Positions 18,331-26,966 of a stretch of 64,000 nucleotides of DNA are shown here, piece after piece. Source of the DNA: Rhodococcus sp. ABRD24 (GTDB lineage Bacteria; Actinomycetota; Actinomycetes; Mycobacteriales; Mycobacteriaceae). The notes beneath the pieces are model-generated. The model was not told where the DNA came from and did no database searches. It was given only the letters and a program-made list of their open reading frames with translations. Both the position numbers and the translations under genes were made by a program. The stretch spans positions 248,001-312,000 of the forward strand of contig NZ_CP035319.1 in the NCBI RefSeq assembly GCF_004328705.1, read 5' to 3'. Position 1 is the first letter of the stretch. Every line of letters starts with the position of its first letter.

Positions 18331-18714
18331 ATGGGTATGACGCAGAACCCCGATCCGGCCGATTCCGTACAGCACGCCGAGGACGATTTCACCGATGTGC
18401 GCGAACTTGCCGAGGTCCCGGCCATAGAGGTGATCAGCCGCGCCGCCGTCATGTTGATGAGCTCCGCTGCCGAGAAACTCGGCCTGTCGGATCCCGATCC
18501 TGACACCAGCCCCAATCTCGATCTGGACGAGGCCCGCCGAGTCATCACCGCACTTGCAGGTCTGGTCACGGCCTCGGTCGAGTACCTCGGTCCACATGCC
18601 GGACCCATTCGTGAAGGACTGCAGGCGCTGCAGCGCGCATTCCGCGAGGCATCGGCGCATCCCGACGAGCCGGGCAAGGGCCCGGGCGAGAAGTACACAG
18701 GTCCCGTCTACTGA
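18331..18714 (+). CDS. DUF1844 family protein
   Basis: Small conserved actinobacterial protein of 127 residues. The DUF1844 core is seen at residues about 20-110: DVRELAEVPAIEVISRAAVMLMSS, then AEKLGL, then DEARRVITALAGLV and PIREGLQALQRAFREAS. It is all-helical with no catalytic motif. Starts at 18331 or two codons later (18337) are equally possible; no strong ribosome binding site distinguishes them. The gene is divergent from infC. The link with translation genes is positional only. Confidence 0.85.
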   Translation: MGMTQNPDPADSVQHAEDDFTDVRELAEVPAIEVISRAAVMLMSSAAEKLGLSDPDPDTSPNLDLDEARRVITALAGLVTASVEYLGPHAGPIREGLQALQRAFREASAHPDEPGKGPGEKYTGPVY

Positions 18715-18791
18715 CACCCAGCCGGTTTCGCCGCCCGCGACCGAAGGCGTCGGCGGCAGCGGATGGACCCGAAGTGTCCTAACGTGCCCTC

Positions 18792-19214
18792 ATGGCCAGC
18801 GCGAACAAGACCCATGCCACCGACGCGAGCGTCGCGGAATTCCTCGACGGCATCGCCGACCCCATTGCTCGCGACGACGCTCGACACCTGTGCGCGATCA
18901 TGGGCACGATCACCGGGGAACCCGCAACGATGTGGGGAACCAGCATCGTCGGCTTCGGCCGTCGCACGTACCGCTATGCGAGCGGACACTCGGGCGAGAC
19001 GGCGCTCATCGGCTTCTCCCCCAGGACCACCGCACTGGCGCTGTATCTGACGCTGGATTTCGAGGCCGAGACGGCAACCCTCGCGCAACTCGGCCCGCAC
19101 CGAGTAGGCAAGGGCTGCCTGTACATCAAGCGGCTCGCGAAAGTTGACGACGCCGCGCTGACGGAGCTCGTGACGCGCTCGGTATCGGCCGCACACGCAC
19201 TCGGCAACAGCTGA
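18792..19214 (+). CDS. DUF1801 domain protein
   Basis: The 140-residue protein of the YdhG/DUF1801 fold is recognised from the helical N-terminus (VAEFLDGIADPIARDDARHL), the MWGTSIVGFGRRTYRY segment and the LIGFSPRTTALALYL strand pair. The biochemical role is unknown for the family. No membrane segment or signal is present. The gene stands alone, 77 bases after the DUF1844 gene on the same strand, and converges with the transglutaminase-like gene. Confidence 0.8.
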   Translation: MASANKTHATDASVAEFLDGIADPIARDDARHLCAIMGTITGEPATMWGTSIVGFGRRTYRYASGHSGETALIGFSPRTTALALYLTLDFEAETATLAQLGPHRVGKGCLYIKRLAKVDDAALTELVTRSVSAAHALGNS

Positions 19215-19221
19215 CGGCAGG

Positions 19222-19983
19222 TCACCGGGGGCGCCCCCGCCCCCGACGGGAGGCCCCCCAACGGGAGAACACCGGGTCGATCAGTGATCGAACGGGTTCG
19301 ATTATCGTCTGGCCGTACTCGGCGAACAGCGCGTCACGCGATTCGAAAAGTCCGAGGTCGGCCTCGACATGCCCCGACAGGTCAATGCAAGGCCGGTCCG
19401 CCGGCCGCCAGCTGAGCGGCGCACGACTCAGCGCGTCGAACAGCGTCTCCGCCCCGTCGTTGGTGAAGGGATCCGGTGCCGTCGATTCACACCCGACCGG
19501 GCCGAACACCGCCGACGCGTCGAGCCAGCGACCACCGGGACGAAACTCAGGCCAGGCCACGAGGACCCGATCCGGGATCAGCACGCGCAGTCGACGGAAC
19601 CTCGGGTACCAGAACTCGCCGCGGACGAGGTAGCCCCGTGTCCGGGTGGCGATCCCGTTTCGGCGGGCCATCGCCTCGACGACCGCAAGCCGCTGACTGC
19701 AGGATCCGCGACCGCGTCGGACGGTCACCGACGCCGGCTGCGCCTCGTCCAATGCGTACACCGCGCGAATCTCCTGTCGCACCAGCGCGTGAGCAGCAAT
19801 CAGGAAGTCGGCAGGGTTCTCCGTCGCCGATCGCGACATGGCCGCCTGATGCAACTCTTCCACCGCCGGATGATGCCAGTCCAGGATCGCGGTCGCCTCA
19901 GTTCCGCCGCCTGCGCCGGTGGCACTGTTCGATACCGGCGACAGCACCGCCCCCCGCCATGACGTCAGTGATGCACACACCAT
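19222..19983 (-). CDS. Transglutaminase-like protein
   Basis: The core TILDWHHP...PADFLIAAHALVRQEIRAVY, then RGRGSCSQRLAVVEAMARRNGI with the likely nucleophilic cysteine, then TRGYLVRGEFWYPRF fits the bacterial transglutaminase-like superfamily (cysteine protease-type fold). Substrate unknown. The frame is open to 20145, but codons above MVCASLTSW (19983) look unlike the family, so 19983 is preferred, giving 253 residues. The ribosome binding site is weak, so the start is uncertain. The gene is divergent from the 40-residue peptide gene. Confidence 0.7.
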   Translation of the reverse strand: MVCASLTSWRGAVLSPVSNSATGAGGGTEATAILDWHHPAVEELHQAAMSRSATENPADFLIAAHALVRQEIRAVYALDEAQPASVTVRRGRGSCSQRLAVVEAMARRNGIATRTRGYLVRGEFWYPRFRRLRVLIPDRVLVAWPEFRPGGRWLDASAVFGPVGCESTAPDPFTNDGAETLFDALSRAPLSWRPADRPCIDLSGHVEADLGLFESRDALFAEYGQTIIEPVRSLIDPVFSRWGASRRGRGRPR

Positions 19984-20127
19984 CGTCCCAACGTAGCCCG
20001 GTTCGAGCTGGACATATGTCCGACTGGGGGAAATCCGGCCGCACGCAGCAGGAAGCGCGATGGCAGACACGAGAATTCGAATCGCGAAAGTCCATCGCGC
20101 AACGCAATTGCATTGGTAGCGTGCCCC

Positions 20128-20149
20128 TTGCGCGATCAAGATCACGCAA
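20128..20149. promoter_or_regulatory. 22-bp palindrome, CRP/GlxR-like operator
   Basis: TTGCG-c-GATC-aa-GATC-a-CGCAA is a perfect inverted repeat apart from one unpaired position per arm, 53 bases before the start of the 40-residue peptide gene. On the minus strand it reads GTGA-N6-TCGC, one base from the CRP-family GTGA-N6-TCAC core. Which regulator binds is inferred only. Confidence 0.5.
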
Positions 20150-20202
20150 ACCCCCCACTGGGTCCTTCACCTCCCCGAAGGCCCGAACCAAAGGAGTATC
20201 GA

Positions 20203-20325
20203 ATGGGATCGATCACCACCATCCTCAACGGTCTACTCGCAGCAATCGCCAATGGCGACATCGACCTGACCGCCATCATCAGCGGCCTGATGAACAGCTC
20301 TGCGCAGCAGGAAACCCCCCAGTAA
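20203..20325 (+). CDS. 40-residue amphipathic peptide
   Basis: ATG 20203 is preceded by AAAGGAG at a seven-base spacing, the strongest ribosome binding site in this part of the window, and the ORF ends just before a near-ideal terminator. The peptide starts MGSITTILNGLLAAIANG, continues DIDLTAIISGLMNSS and ends in a polar tail. The first 32 residues alternate hydrophobic and polar residues as in amphipathic helices. There is no lipobox or cleavable signal. The translation signals, operator-like palindrome and terminator show a real monocistronic gene. The function is unknown; a secreted or membrane-active peptide is possible. Confidence 0.75.
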   Translation: MGSITTILNGLLAAIANGDIDLTAIISGLMNSSAQQETPQ

Positions 20326-20340
20326 CCCTCGACTCCTGAG

Positions 20341-20386
20341 GTATTGCGGCGGTGGGGAACGGCATCATTCCCCACCGCCGCAATAC
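20341..20386. terminator. Bidirectional terminator between the peptide gene and uvrA
   Basis: Perfect 19-base arms (20341-20359 and 20368-20386) with an 8-base loop, between convergent genes. It should serve both the peptide transcript and uvrA. Confidence 0.9.
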
Positions 20387-20432
20387 GTCTTCCTGGAGAT
20401 GATGCCGGTCGATCACCTCGGCCGCGTCGGCA

Positions 20433-23390
20433 TCAGCCGACGGCGGCAGCAGCCTTCTTGACCCGCTTACGCGGGGTAGCGGCCTTCCGGGCAGGAGCCG
20501 CCCCTACGGCGGCACCGTTCCCGCCCGCACTCGGGGCGACGAGAACCTCCTTGAGGAAGCGGCCGGTGTAGCTCTCGGCCACTGCTGCAATCTCTTCCGG
20601 CGTCCCCTCTGCAACCACGGTGCCGCCGCCCGAGCCGCCCTCGGGTCCCATGTCGACGATCCAGTCGGACGTCTTGATCACGTCCAGGTTGTGCTCGATC
20701 ACGATCACCGAGTTGCCCTTGTCGACCAGACCGTTGACCACCTTGAGGAGTTTACGAATATCCTCGAAATGCAAACCGGTGGTCGGCTCGTCCAACACGT
20801 ACACAGTGCGTCCCGTCGACCGCTTCTGCAGTTCGGCCGCGAGCTTGACTCGTTGCGCCTCGCCGCCGGAGAGCGTGGGTGCGGGCTGACCCAGTCGAAC
20901 GTAGCCGAGACCAACCTCCACCAGTGTCTTCAGGTATCGGTGAATGGAGGTGACCGGCTCGAAGAAATCGGCGGCCTCCTCGATCGGCATGTCCAGGACT
21001 TCTGCGATCGTCTTGCCCTTGTAGTGGACCTCGAGCGTCTCGCGGTTGTACCGAGCCCCATGGCACACCTCGCACGGAACGTAGACGTCCGGCAGGAAAT
21101 TCATCTCGATCTTCAGTGTGCCGTCACCCGAGCACGCCTCGCACCGGCCACCCTTGACGTTGAACGAGAACCGTCCCGGCTGGTACCCCCGAACCTTGGC
21201 CTCGGTCGTGGCCGCGAACAGGGTGCGAATTTTGTCGAAGACGCCGGTATAGGTGGCGGCATTGGATCGCGGTGTCCGCCCGATCGGCGACTGGTCGACC
21301 TGCACGAGCTTGTCGAGCTGGTCGAGGCCGTTGATCCGGGTGTGTCTGCCAGGAACCTGGCGGGCGCCATTGAGCTTGTTCGCCATGACAGTCGCGAGGA
21401 TGTCGTTGACCAGTGTCGACTTGCCCGACCCCGACACCCCGGTGACCGAGGTGAGGACCCCGAGCGGGAAGCTGACATCGATGCCCTTGAGGTTGTTCTC
21501 GCGGGCGCCGACAACGGTGACCTGACGCTTCCGGTCGACCGCTCGGCGCACCGCTGGAACGTCGATGGTGCTGCGACCGGAAAGATATGCGCCGGTGAGG
21601 GATTCCTTGTTGGTCAGCAAATCCTTGTAGGTGCCGCTGTGCACCACCCGACCGCCGTGCTCGCCGGCCAGCGGCCCGATGTCGACAACCCAGTCCGAGG
21701 TCCGGATGGTGTCCTCGTCGTGCTCGACGACGATCAGCGTATTGCCGAGATCACGTAGGCGAGTGAGGGTTTCGATGAGTCGCCGGTTGTCGCGCTGGTG
21801 CAGGCCGATGGACGGCTCGTCCAGCACGTAGAGTACGCCGACGAGCCCGGAACCAATCTGAGTGGCGAGCCGAATACGCTGGGCCTCGCCGCCGGACAGG
21901 GTGCCCGCCGCACGGGCGAGCGAAAGGTACTCGAGCCCGACGTCGAGCAGGAACCCGAGCCGCGCCTGAACCTCCTTGAGTACCTGACCTGCGATCGCCT
22001 CTTCACGGGAACCGAGTGTGAGACTGTTGAGGAACGCGGCGCAGTCCGCGATCGACAGCTCACAGACCTGCGCGATCGACTTCTTGCCGTAGACCTCCGA
22101 CGCAATAGTGACGGACAGGATCTCCGGCCGCAGTCGTGCGCCGTTGCAGGCAGGGCAGGGGATGTCCCGCATGTAGCCGTCGTAGCGTTCCTTCATCTGC
22201 TCTGACTCGGTCTGCTCGAGCCGCCGGTGCAGGAACGGCATGACCCCCTCGAACTCGGCGTAGTACGAACGCGTCCGGCCGTAGCGGTTCTTGTACTTGA
22301 CGTGAACCTGCTCGGTGCTGCCCTCGAGGATCGCCTTGCGAGCCTTTGCCGGCAGCTTGCTCCATGGCGTGGTCATATCGAAGCCCATGATGTCGCCGAG
22401 GCCGGACAGCAACCTGCCGAAGTACTCGGAACTCTGACCCATCGACCACGGCGCGATCGCCCCGTCCTCGAGACTCAGATCCGGATCCGGCACCACGAGG
22501 TCCGGATCGACTTCCTTGCGGATGCCGAGGCCAGTGCACTCCGGGCACGCGCCGTACGGCGAGTTGAACGAGAATGAGCGCGGCTCGAGATCGTCGATCG
22601 ACAGCGGGTGGCTGTTGGGACACGCGAGTTTCTCGGAAAAGCGCCGCTCACGGTCCGGCGCGTTCTCCTCGCGGTCAACGAAGTCCAGGACGACGATGCC
22701 CTCAGCGAGGCGCAGAGCGGTCTCGACGGAGTCCGTCAGTCTCTGCTTGGAACTCGCCTTGACTGTGAGGCGGTCGACGACAACCTCGATGTCGTGCTTT
22801 TCCTGTTTCTTGAGCTTCGGCGGATTCGTGAGCTGATGTACGACGCCGTCGACCCGCACACGTGAGTAACCCTGGGTGTTGAGCTGCTCGAACAAGTCCA
22901 CGAACTCGCCCTTGCGGGTCCGGACAACCGGGGCGAGCACCTGGAAGCGGGTGCCATCCTCCATCGCGAGAACCTGATCGACGATTTGCTGCGGCGTCTG
23001 CCGCGCGATCTGCTCACCACACACAGGACAGTGTGCGGAACCTGCGCGCGCATACAGCAGGCGCAGGTAGTCGTAGACCTCCGTGATGGTGCCGACGGTG
23101 GACCGCGGGTTGCGGTTGGTGGACTTCTGGTCGATCGAGACTGCAGGTGAGAGCCCCTCGATGAAATCGACATCCGGCTTGTCCATCTGCCCGAGGAACT
23201 GGCGCGCGTACGCGGACAGCGACTCGACGTAGCGGCGCTGCCCCTCCGCGAAGATGGTGTCGAATGCGAGACTGGACTTACCGGACCCGGACAGTCCGGT
23301 GAACACGATGAGGCTGTCCCGGGGCAGATCGAGATTGATCCCTCGCAGATTGTGCTCCCGCGCACCTTGCACGATCAGGCGATCCGCCAC
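20433..23390 (-). CDS. uvrA: Excinuclease ABC subunit A
   Basis: Damage-recognition ATPase of nucleotide excision repair, acting with UvrB (encoded at 36096). GTG 23390 gives 985 residues starting [14 protein letters not shown]; the 13 codons above it are not conserved. It contains two ABC modules: Walker [10 protein letters not shown] near residue 32 and GVSGSGKST near residue 655, signatures [12 protein letters not shown] and [12 protein letters not shown], and zinc-finger cysteines ([23 protein letters not shown]). A Lys/Ala-rich tail ([18 protein letters not shown]) extends the usual C-terminus. It converges on a terminator and is transcribed alone. Confidence 0.97.
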   Translation of the reverse strand: MADRLIVQGAREHNLRGINLDLPRDSLIVFTGLSGSGKSSLAFDTIFAEGQRRYVESLSAYARQFLGQMDKPDVDFIEGLSPAVSIDQKSTNRNPRSTVGTITEVYDYLRLLYARAGSAHCPVCGEQIARQTPQQIVDQVLAMEDGTRFQVLAPVVRTRKGEFVDLFEQLNTQGYSRVRVDGVVHQLTNPPKLKKQEKHDIEVVVDRLTVKASSKQRLTDSVETALRLAEGIVVLDFVDREENAPDRERRFSEKLACPNSHPLSIDDLEPRSFSFNSPYGACPECTGLGIRKEVDPDLVVPDPDLSLEDGAIAPWSMGQSSEYFGRLLSGLGDIMGFDMTTPWSKLPAKARKAILEGSTEQVHVKYKNRYGRTRSYYAEFEGVMPFLHRRLEQTESEQMKERYDGYMRDIPCPACNGARLRPEILSVTIASEVYGKKSIAQVCELSIADCAAFLNSLTLGSREEAIAGQVLKEVQARLGFLLDVGLEYLSLARAAGTLSGGEAQRIRLATQIGSGLVGVLYVLDEPSIGLHQRDNRRLIETLTRLRDLGNTLIVVEHDEDTIRTSDWVVDIGPLAGEHGGRVVHSGTYKDLLTNKESLTGAYLSGRSTIDVPAVRRAVDRKRQVTVVGARENNLKGIDVSFPLGVLTSVTGVSGSGKSTLVNDILATVMANKLNGARQVPGRHTRINGLDQLDKLVQVDQSPIGRTPRSNAATYTGVFDKIRTLFAATTEAKVRGYQPGRFSFNVKGGRCEACSGDGTLKIEMNFLPDVYVPCEVCHGARYNRETLEVHYKGKTIAEVLDMPIEEAADFFEPVTSIHRYLKTLVEVGLGYVRLGQPAPTLSGGEAQRVKLAAELQKRSTGRTVYVLDEPTTGLHFEDIRKLLKVVNGLVDKGNSVIVIEHNLDVIKTSDWIVDMGPEGGSGGGTVVAEGTPEEIAAVAESYTGRFLKEVLVAPSAGGNGAAVGAAPARKAATPRKRVKKAAAAVG

Positions 23391-23546
23391 ACGTAATTCC
23401 CTTCTCGACTTCGGTCGGCCCGTGAACACTCGTCCGGGCGCAGCCCATGGTAGGCGCGGACACCGACAAGTTCGCCGACCAGCGGGTTTCCCAACGATCT
23501 ACGTCGACACACGGCAACGCCCCGATTCGACGGTAGCCTCCCGATC

Positions 23547-24239
23547 ATGGAGCAGCAGCACATCACCATCGACGACAACTACACCGGCGATCTCTCGGGC
23601 ACTGCGGGCGCACAGCGCCGCACGGTGCCCGGTGCGACGATCATCAAGATGTCGGTCGGACCGATGGACAACAACACCTACCTCCTCACATGCGCCGCAA
23701 CCGGAAGTTCGCTGCTCATCGATGCCGCAAACGATGCGCCCCGCATCCTGCAGCTGATCGGCGAGCAGACATCGCGGCTCGAGCTCCTCGTCACGACCCA
23801 CCAGCACCACGACCACTGGTTCGCACTCGCCGAGGTGGCCGACGAAACCGGCGTGCCGACCGCGGCGCACCCGCTCGACTCGGAGGTTCTGTCCGTGACC
23901 CCGGCGCGTCACCTCACCGACGGCGACACCGTCACGGTGGGCGATCTCACGCTCGAGGTCATCCACCTCGACGGGCACACGCCCGGAGGGATCACCTTGG
24001 CACTGACCGAGAAGACCGAGCACGGCCGGGTCCACCTGTTCACCGGAGACTCGCTGTTCCCGGGCGGCGTCGGCAAGACACCCGACGCCGAGCGTTTCAC
24101 GTCGCTCATGAATGACGTCGAAACCAAACTGTTCGGGCGCTTTGCCGACGACACCGCCTTCTACCCCGGCCACGGCAAGGACTCGACCCTCGGCGCCGAG
24201 CGGCCGCACCTGCAGGAGTGGCGCGAACGCGGTTGGTGA
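23547..24239 (+). CDS. MBL-fold metallo-hydrolase
   Basis: The 230-residue metallo-beta-lactamase-fold hydrolase is of the glyoxalase-II-like type. The metal motif THQHHDHW is near residue 92; further ligands are HLDGHTPGG (His), FTGDSLFPGGVG (Asp) and YPGHG (His). All are present, so a di-metal centre is expected. It lies next to uvrA and divergent from it, the arrangement seen for Rv1637c beside uvrA in M. tuberculosis. The substrate is unknown; thioester or sulfur-containing compounds are typical for close families. Confidence 0.88.
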   Translation: MEQQHITIDDNYTGDLSGTAGAQRRTVPGATIIKMSVGPMDNNTYLLTCAATGSSLLIDAANDAPRILQLIGEQTSRLELLVTTHQHHDHWFALAEVADETGVPTAAHPLDSEVLSVTPARHLTDGDTVTVGDLTLEVIHLDGHTPGGITLALTEKTEHGRVHLFTGDSLFPGGVGKTPDAERFTSLMNDVETKLFGRFADDTAFYPGHGKDSTLGAERPHLQEWRERGW

Positions 24240-24277
24240 CAACGCCGTCACACTCACCGGTGCGGAGACTGGGCCGA

Positions 24278-25150
24278 TCAGCCGTTCGACGGTTCCTCCG
24301 TGCCGGCCCGCAGGAACGTGTCCAGCACCCGGAAGAAGCGGTAAGGCTCGTCCAGTTGAGGGAAGTGGCCAGCGTCGGGGAAGACTTCGATCTGACTTCT
24401 GGGCACTTCCTCGCGGACGTTCTCGGCGTGGTGCGCTGGAATCATCGTGTCTTTGCCGCCCCAGATGAGCATCGCTGGCAACGTTTCGAACCGCGGGAAA
24501 TGCTGCTTGGCGCTGACGGTTTGCCCGCGCGGACCCACGACCGCGCGGACGGATGCGAGAAATGCGTCCCGGGTGGCCCTGTCTGCCACCGTTCCCAGCG
24601 AGCGCCACGTCTCGACAGCACTGCGGCTCGGCTGCACGGGCAGGCCCGTGCGACCCAACAATCCGAGAACGGCCTCGGTGTTCCGCCGGACCCAGCCGGA
24701 CGCGAGGACGGGCAGCACAAACTCGCTTCCCGGTAACGTCGCCGCCTTGAGGTACGAGCTCACCTCGGGTCCGAGACCACCGCTGCTCACCAGGCACAGC
24801 CGTTCCACCCGCTCGGGAAAAAGGTACGCCATCTGCATGATGATCCCGCCGCCGAGCGAGTGGCCCACCAGAGGGGCCGAGGAGATCTCCAAGTGGTCCA
24901 TGAGATCACGCACTGTCGCGGCGTGGGAACTGAGCGAATAGTCACCCCGTGGTTTGTCTGATTCGCCGTGGCCGAACAGGTCCGGCGCAATGACACGGTA
25001 CTTCTCGGCCAGCATGTCGATCTGCGGACCCCACGACTCGTGTGAGCCGAGCAGTCCGTGCACGAGCACGACTGGTGGACCCTCACCGAGATCGACATAT
25101 TTGAGGACATCCTGGTGAAAAACTGCGGACTCGAGTTCGTGTTGCGACAT
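24278..25150 (-). CDS. Alpha/beta fold hydrolase
   Basis: The 290-residue product starts at ATG 25150, where AGGGG lies eight bases upstream. The oxyanion-hole motif is VLVHGLLGS, the nucleophile elbow VGHSLGGG (Ser near residue 105), the acid in WGGKDTMIP and the catalytic His in DAGHFPQLDEP. The size and cap region match esterase/epoxide-hydrolase-like members. It lies 57 bases downstream of the wax ester synthase on the same strand, so it may act on lipid esters, an inference from context. Confidence 0.88.
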   Translation of the reverse strand: MSQHELESAVFHQDVLKYVDLGEGPPVVLVHGLLGSHESWGPQIDMLAEKYRVIAPDLFGHGESDKPRGDYSLSSHAATVRDLMDHLEISSAPLVGHSLGGGIIMQMAYLFPERVERLCLVSSGGLGPEVSSYLKAATLPGSEFVLPVLASGWVRRNTEAVLGLLGRTGLPVQPSRSAVETWRSLGTVADRATRDAFLASVRAVVGPRGQTVSAKQHFPRFETLPAMLIWGGKDTMIPAHHAENVREEVPRSQIEVFPDAGHFPQLDEPYRFFRVLDTFLRAGTEEPSNG

Positions 25151-25207
25151 TGTCGCCCCTCCGTAGGTGTAGCCACCCAACGCAGCCCAACCTACAAGGG
25201 GGACCCG

Positions 25208-26659
25208 CTAACTCTCTACAACTGTGTCCGAGCAGGCACCATGAGGTCTCCCCCACGACGGCGTCAGGTCCGGCGAAGTGGGCGTTGCCCCCATGCCAAC
25301 GCTGAGGACCGAGCGGAAGCCGTTCTTGATGCATTCGGTCATGACCGGCAGATCCGGTACCGACGCCGCGTCTGCGTTGATTCCCACACAGCAGGTACCG
25401 GTATGGGACATGAGTGTGACGTTGAGGGCGGTGCCGAGTGTCGGCCCGAAGGCGTAGTACCTCTCTATCTCCGCACCGGCGACATACATGGGCACAGGTG
25501 AACCGGGAACGTCGGAAGCCAGGAAGTCGACATGTTTGAAGACCGAGGCCAGGTAGCTGTTGGGGAGCAGGTTCAGTGCGCCGGCGATGGCGTTGGACAG
25601 CGGAAGCGCCGGGTCGTGGCCCGACATGCTGACGATCTCGCCCACGCGGTGCATCAGTTCGGCCGGGTCTGTCACGTTCGCGGGTAGCGCGACCCGGACC
25701 AGGGTGATTCGGTTGCCTCCCATCGGGTCGGATTCCGTGCGCATGCTGACCGGCACCATCACGCGCAGTTGTTCGACGGTCGAGTGATGCAATTCGTGGT
25801 ACTCACGCACCCCCAGCAGTAACGCAGCGAGAAACGCGTCGTTGAGCGTGCTTCCGGCATGTCTCGACGCGCGATGCAGCGCCTCGAACGGAATATCGAT
25901 CCCGGCGAAACGCCGCCCGAGGCTGCGTTCGGTCATGACGGGAGAGAGGGTGTTCGGGATCGGGCGCGCGAAACGAACGACCGCGGTGGCGGTAGTGGCA
26001 GCGGATTGCAACGCGCGGAACGGGTTCGCGATCGTGCTCCGCACCGTCGGAACGAGCGCGCCGATGCCCCTTCGTGCCAGGGCGACGCCCGTCTCCACAT
26101 GCCATTGCAACGTGTCCGCGAGGGCGCTCACCACTGTCGGAGACGGCGCGGGAGGGAGCGGCCCTCGGTCGGTTCCCTCGCGGGCGAAATCGACGATCTC
26201 GCCCGCGATCTGGATTCCGCCGAGACCGTCCGTCAACGAATGATGGACCTTCAGAACCAGCGCCGCACGGCCGTCGTCGAGACCGACCAGAAGTGTGAAC
26301 TGCCAGAGCGGCCGGTGGGCATCGAATGCCCCCATCCCACTTCGGCGCGCGACCTCGAGAACAGCTTCCAGGTCCGCCGGCGCGGGAAGCGCCAGGCGCC
26401 GCAGGTGCCACGACAGGTCGAAGTCGGGATCCACCTCCCAGTGCGGCGGGGCCAACCCGTACCCGACACGGACGAGCCTGTGCCGAAAGTTCGGAACCAC
26501 CCTCGTCGCTCGGTCCATCATGGTGACGAAGCGATCCCAGTCCGGCGTCGTGTCGAGGATGACGACGGCCACGATCGTCGATCGCATGATCGGATCATGT
26601 TCCAGGTTCCAGGAGAAATAGTCCGACTGCGTCATGTGCGATTCGCGCGTGTCCGTCAT
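25208..26659 (-). CDS. WS/DGAT-family acyltransferase
   Basis: Bifunctional wax ester synthase/diacylglycerol acyltransferase type, making storage lipids from acyl-CoA. It has 483 residues with the active-site motif HHSLTDG (HHxxxDG) near residue 145 in an N-terminal condensation-like domain, and the C-terminal WS/DGAT domain from about residue 300 (GGNRITLVRVALP). The start at ATG 26659 or nine codons later (MTQSDYFSW) is undecided. In mycobacteria, related tgs genes are induced by hypoxia through DosR. The divergent gene next door, an OtsB1-like fusion, has a DosR-regulated homologue there, which makes shared control plausible. Confidence 0.92.
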   Translation of the reverse strand: MTDTRESHMTQSDYFSWNLEHDPIMRSTIVAVVILDTTPDWDRFVTMMDRATRVVPNFRHRLVRVGYGLAPPHWEVDPDFDLSWHLRRLALPAPADLEAVLEVARRSGMGAFDAHRPLWQFTLLVGLDDGRAALVLKVHHSLTDGLGGIQIAGEIVDFAREGTDRGPLPPAPSPTVVSALADTLQWHVETGVALARRGIGALVPTVRSTIANPFRALQSAATTATAVVRFARPIPNTLSPVMTERSLGRRFAGIDIPFEALHRASRHAGSTLNDAFLAALLLGVREYHELHHSTVEQLRVMVPVSMRTESDPMGGNRITLVRVALPANVTDPAELMHRVGEIVSMSGHDPALPLSNAIAGALNLLPNSYLASVFKHVDFLASDVPGSPVPMYVAGAEIERYYAFGPTLGTALNVTLMSHTGTCCVGINADAASVPDLPVMTECIKNGFRSVLSVGMGATPTSPDLTPSWGRPHGACSDTVVES

Positions 26660-26966
26660 GATGGTTCACCCTTGTGGCGTGTGCCGTGATGGTGGTTCAA
26701 CCTCGAACCTAGCCATCCGCGGGTTCGCTCGGGTAGGGCCCTTTGGCTGCCCGTGCCGCAATCGGGTTGCCACCGTCACGAGACGCGGTCAAGATCGAAG
26801 AATCCCGTGAGATGCGCCGCAACCGGCGTAAGTTGATCCATCGACGGGATGTCCTTCCACGACGGGACGGAACGAAGCCTCCACCTCACCTGAATGCAGG
26901 CCATCGTTTCGTTGATCGACGGTATGGAGAGCAGGCGGCCATGCACAGGTCACCAGAGTTCGAGCG
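26660..26966. promoter_or_regulatory. Shared intergenic region of WS/DGAT and the OtsB-GH65 gene
   Basis: About 307 bases between divergent genes. It contains the 8-base palindrome AGGGCCCT at 26735-26742 within GGGTAGGGCCCTTTGGCTG, a loose match to DosR-type boxes (GGGnCC...GGnCC style). No clear promoter hexamers were placed. A short plus-strand ORF here is not convincing. Confidence 0.35.
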
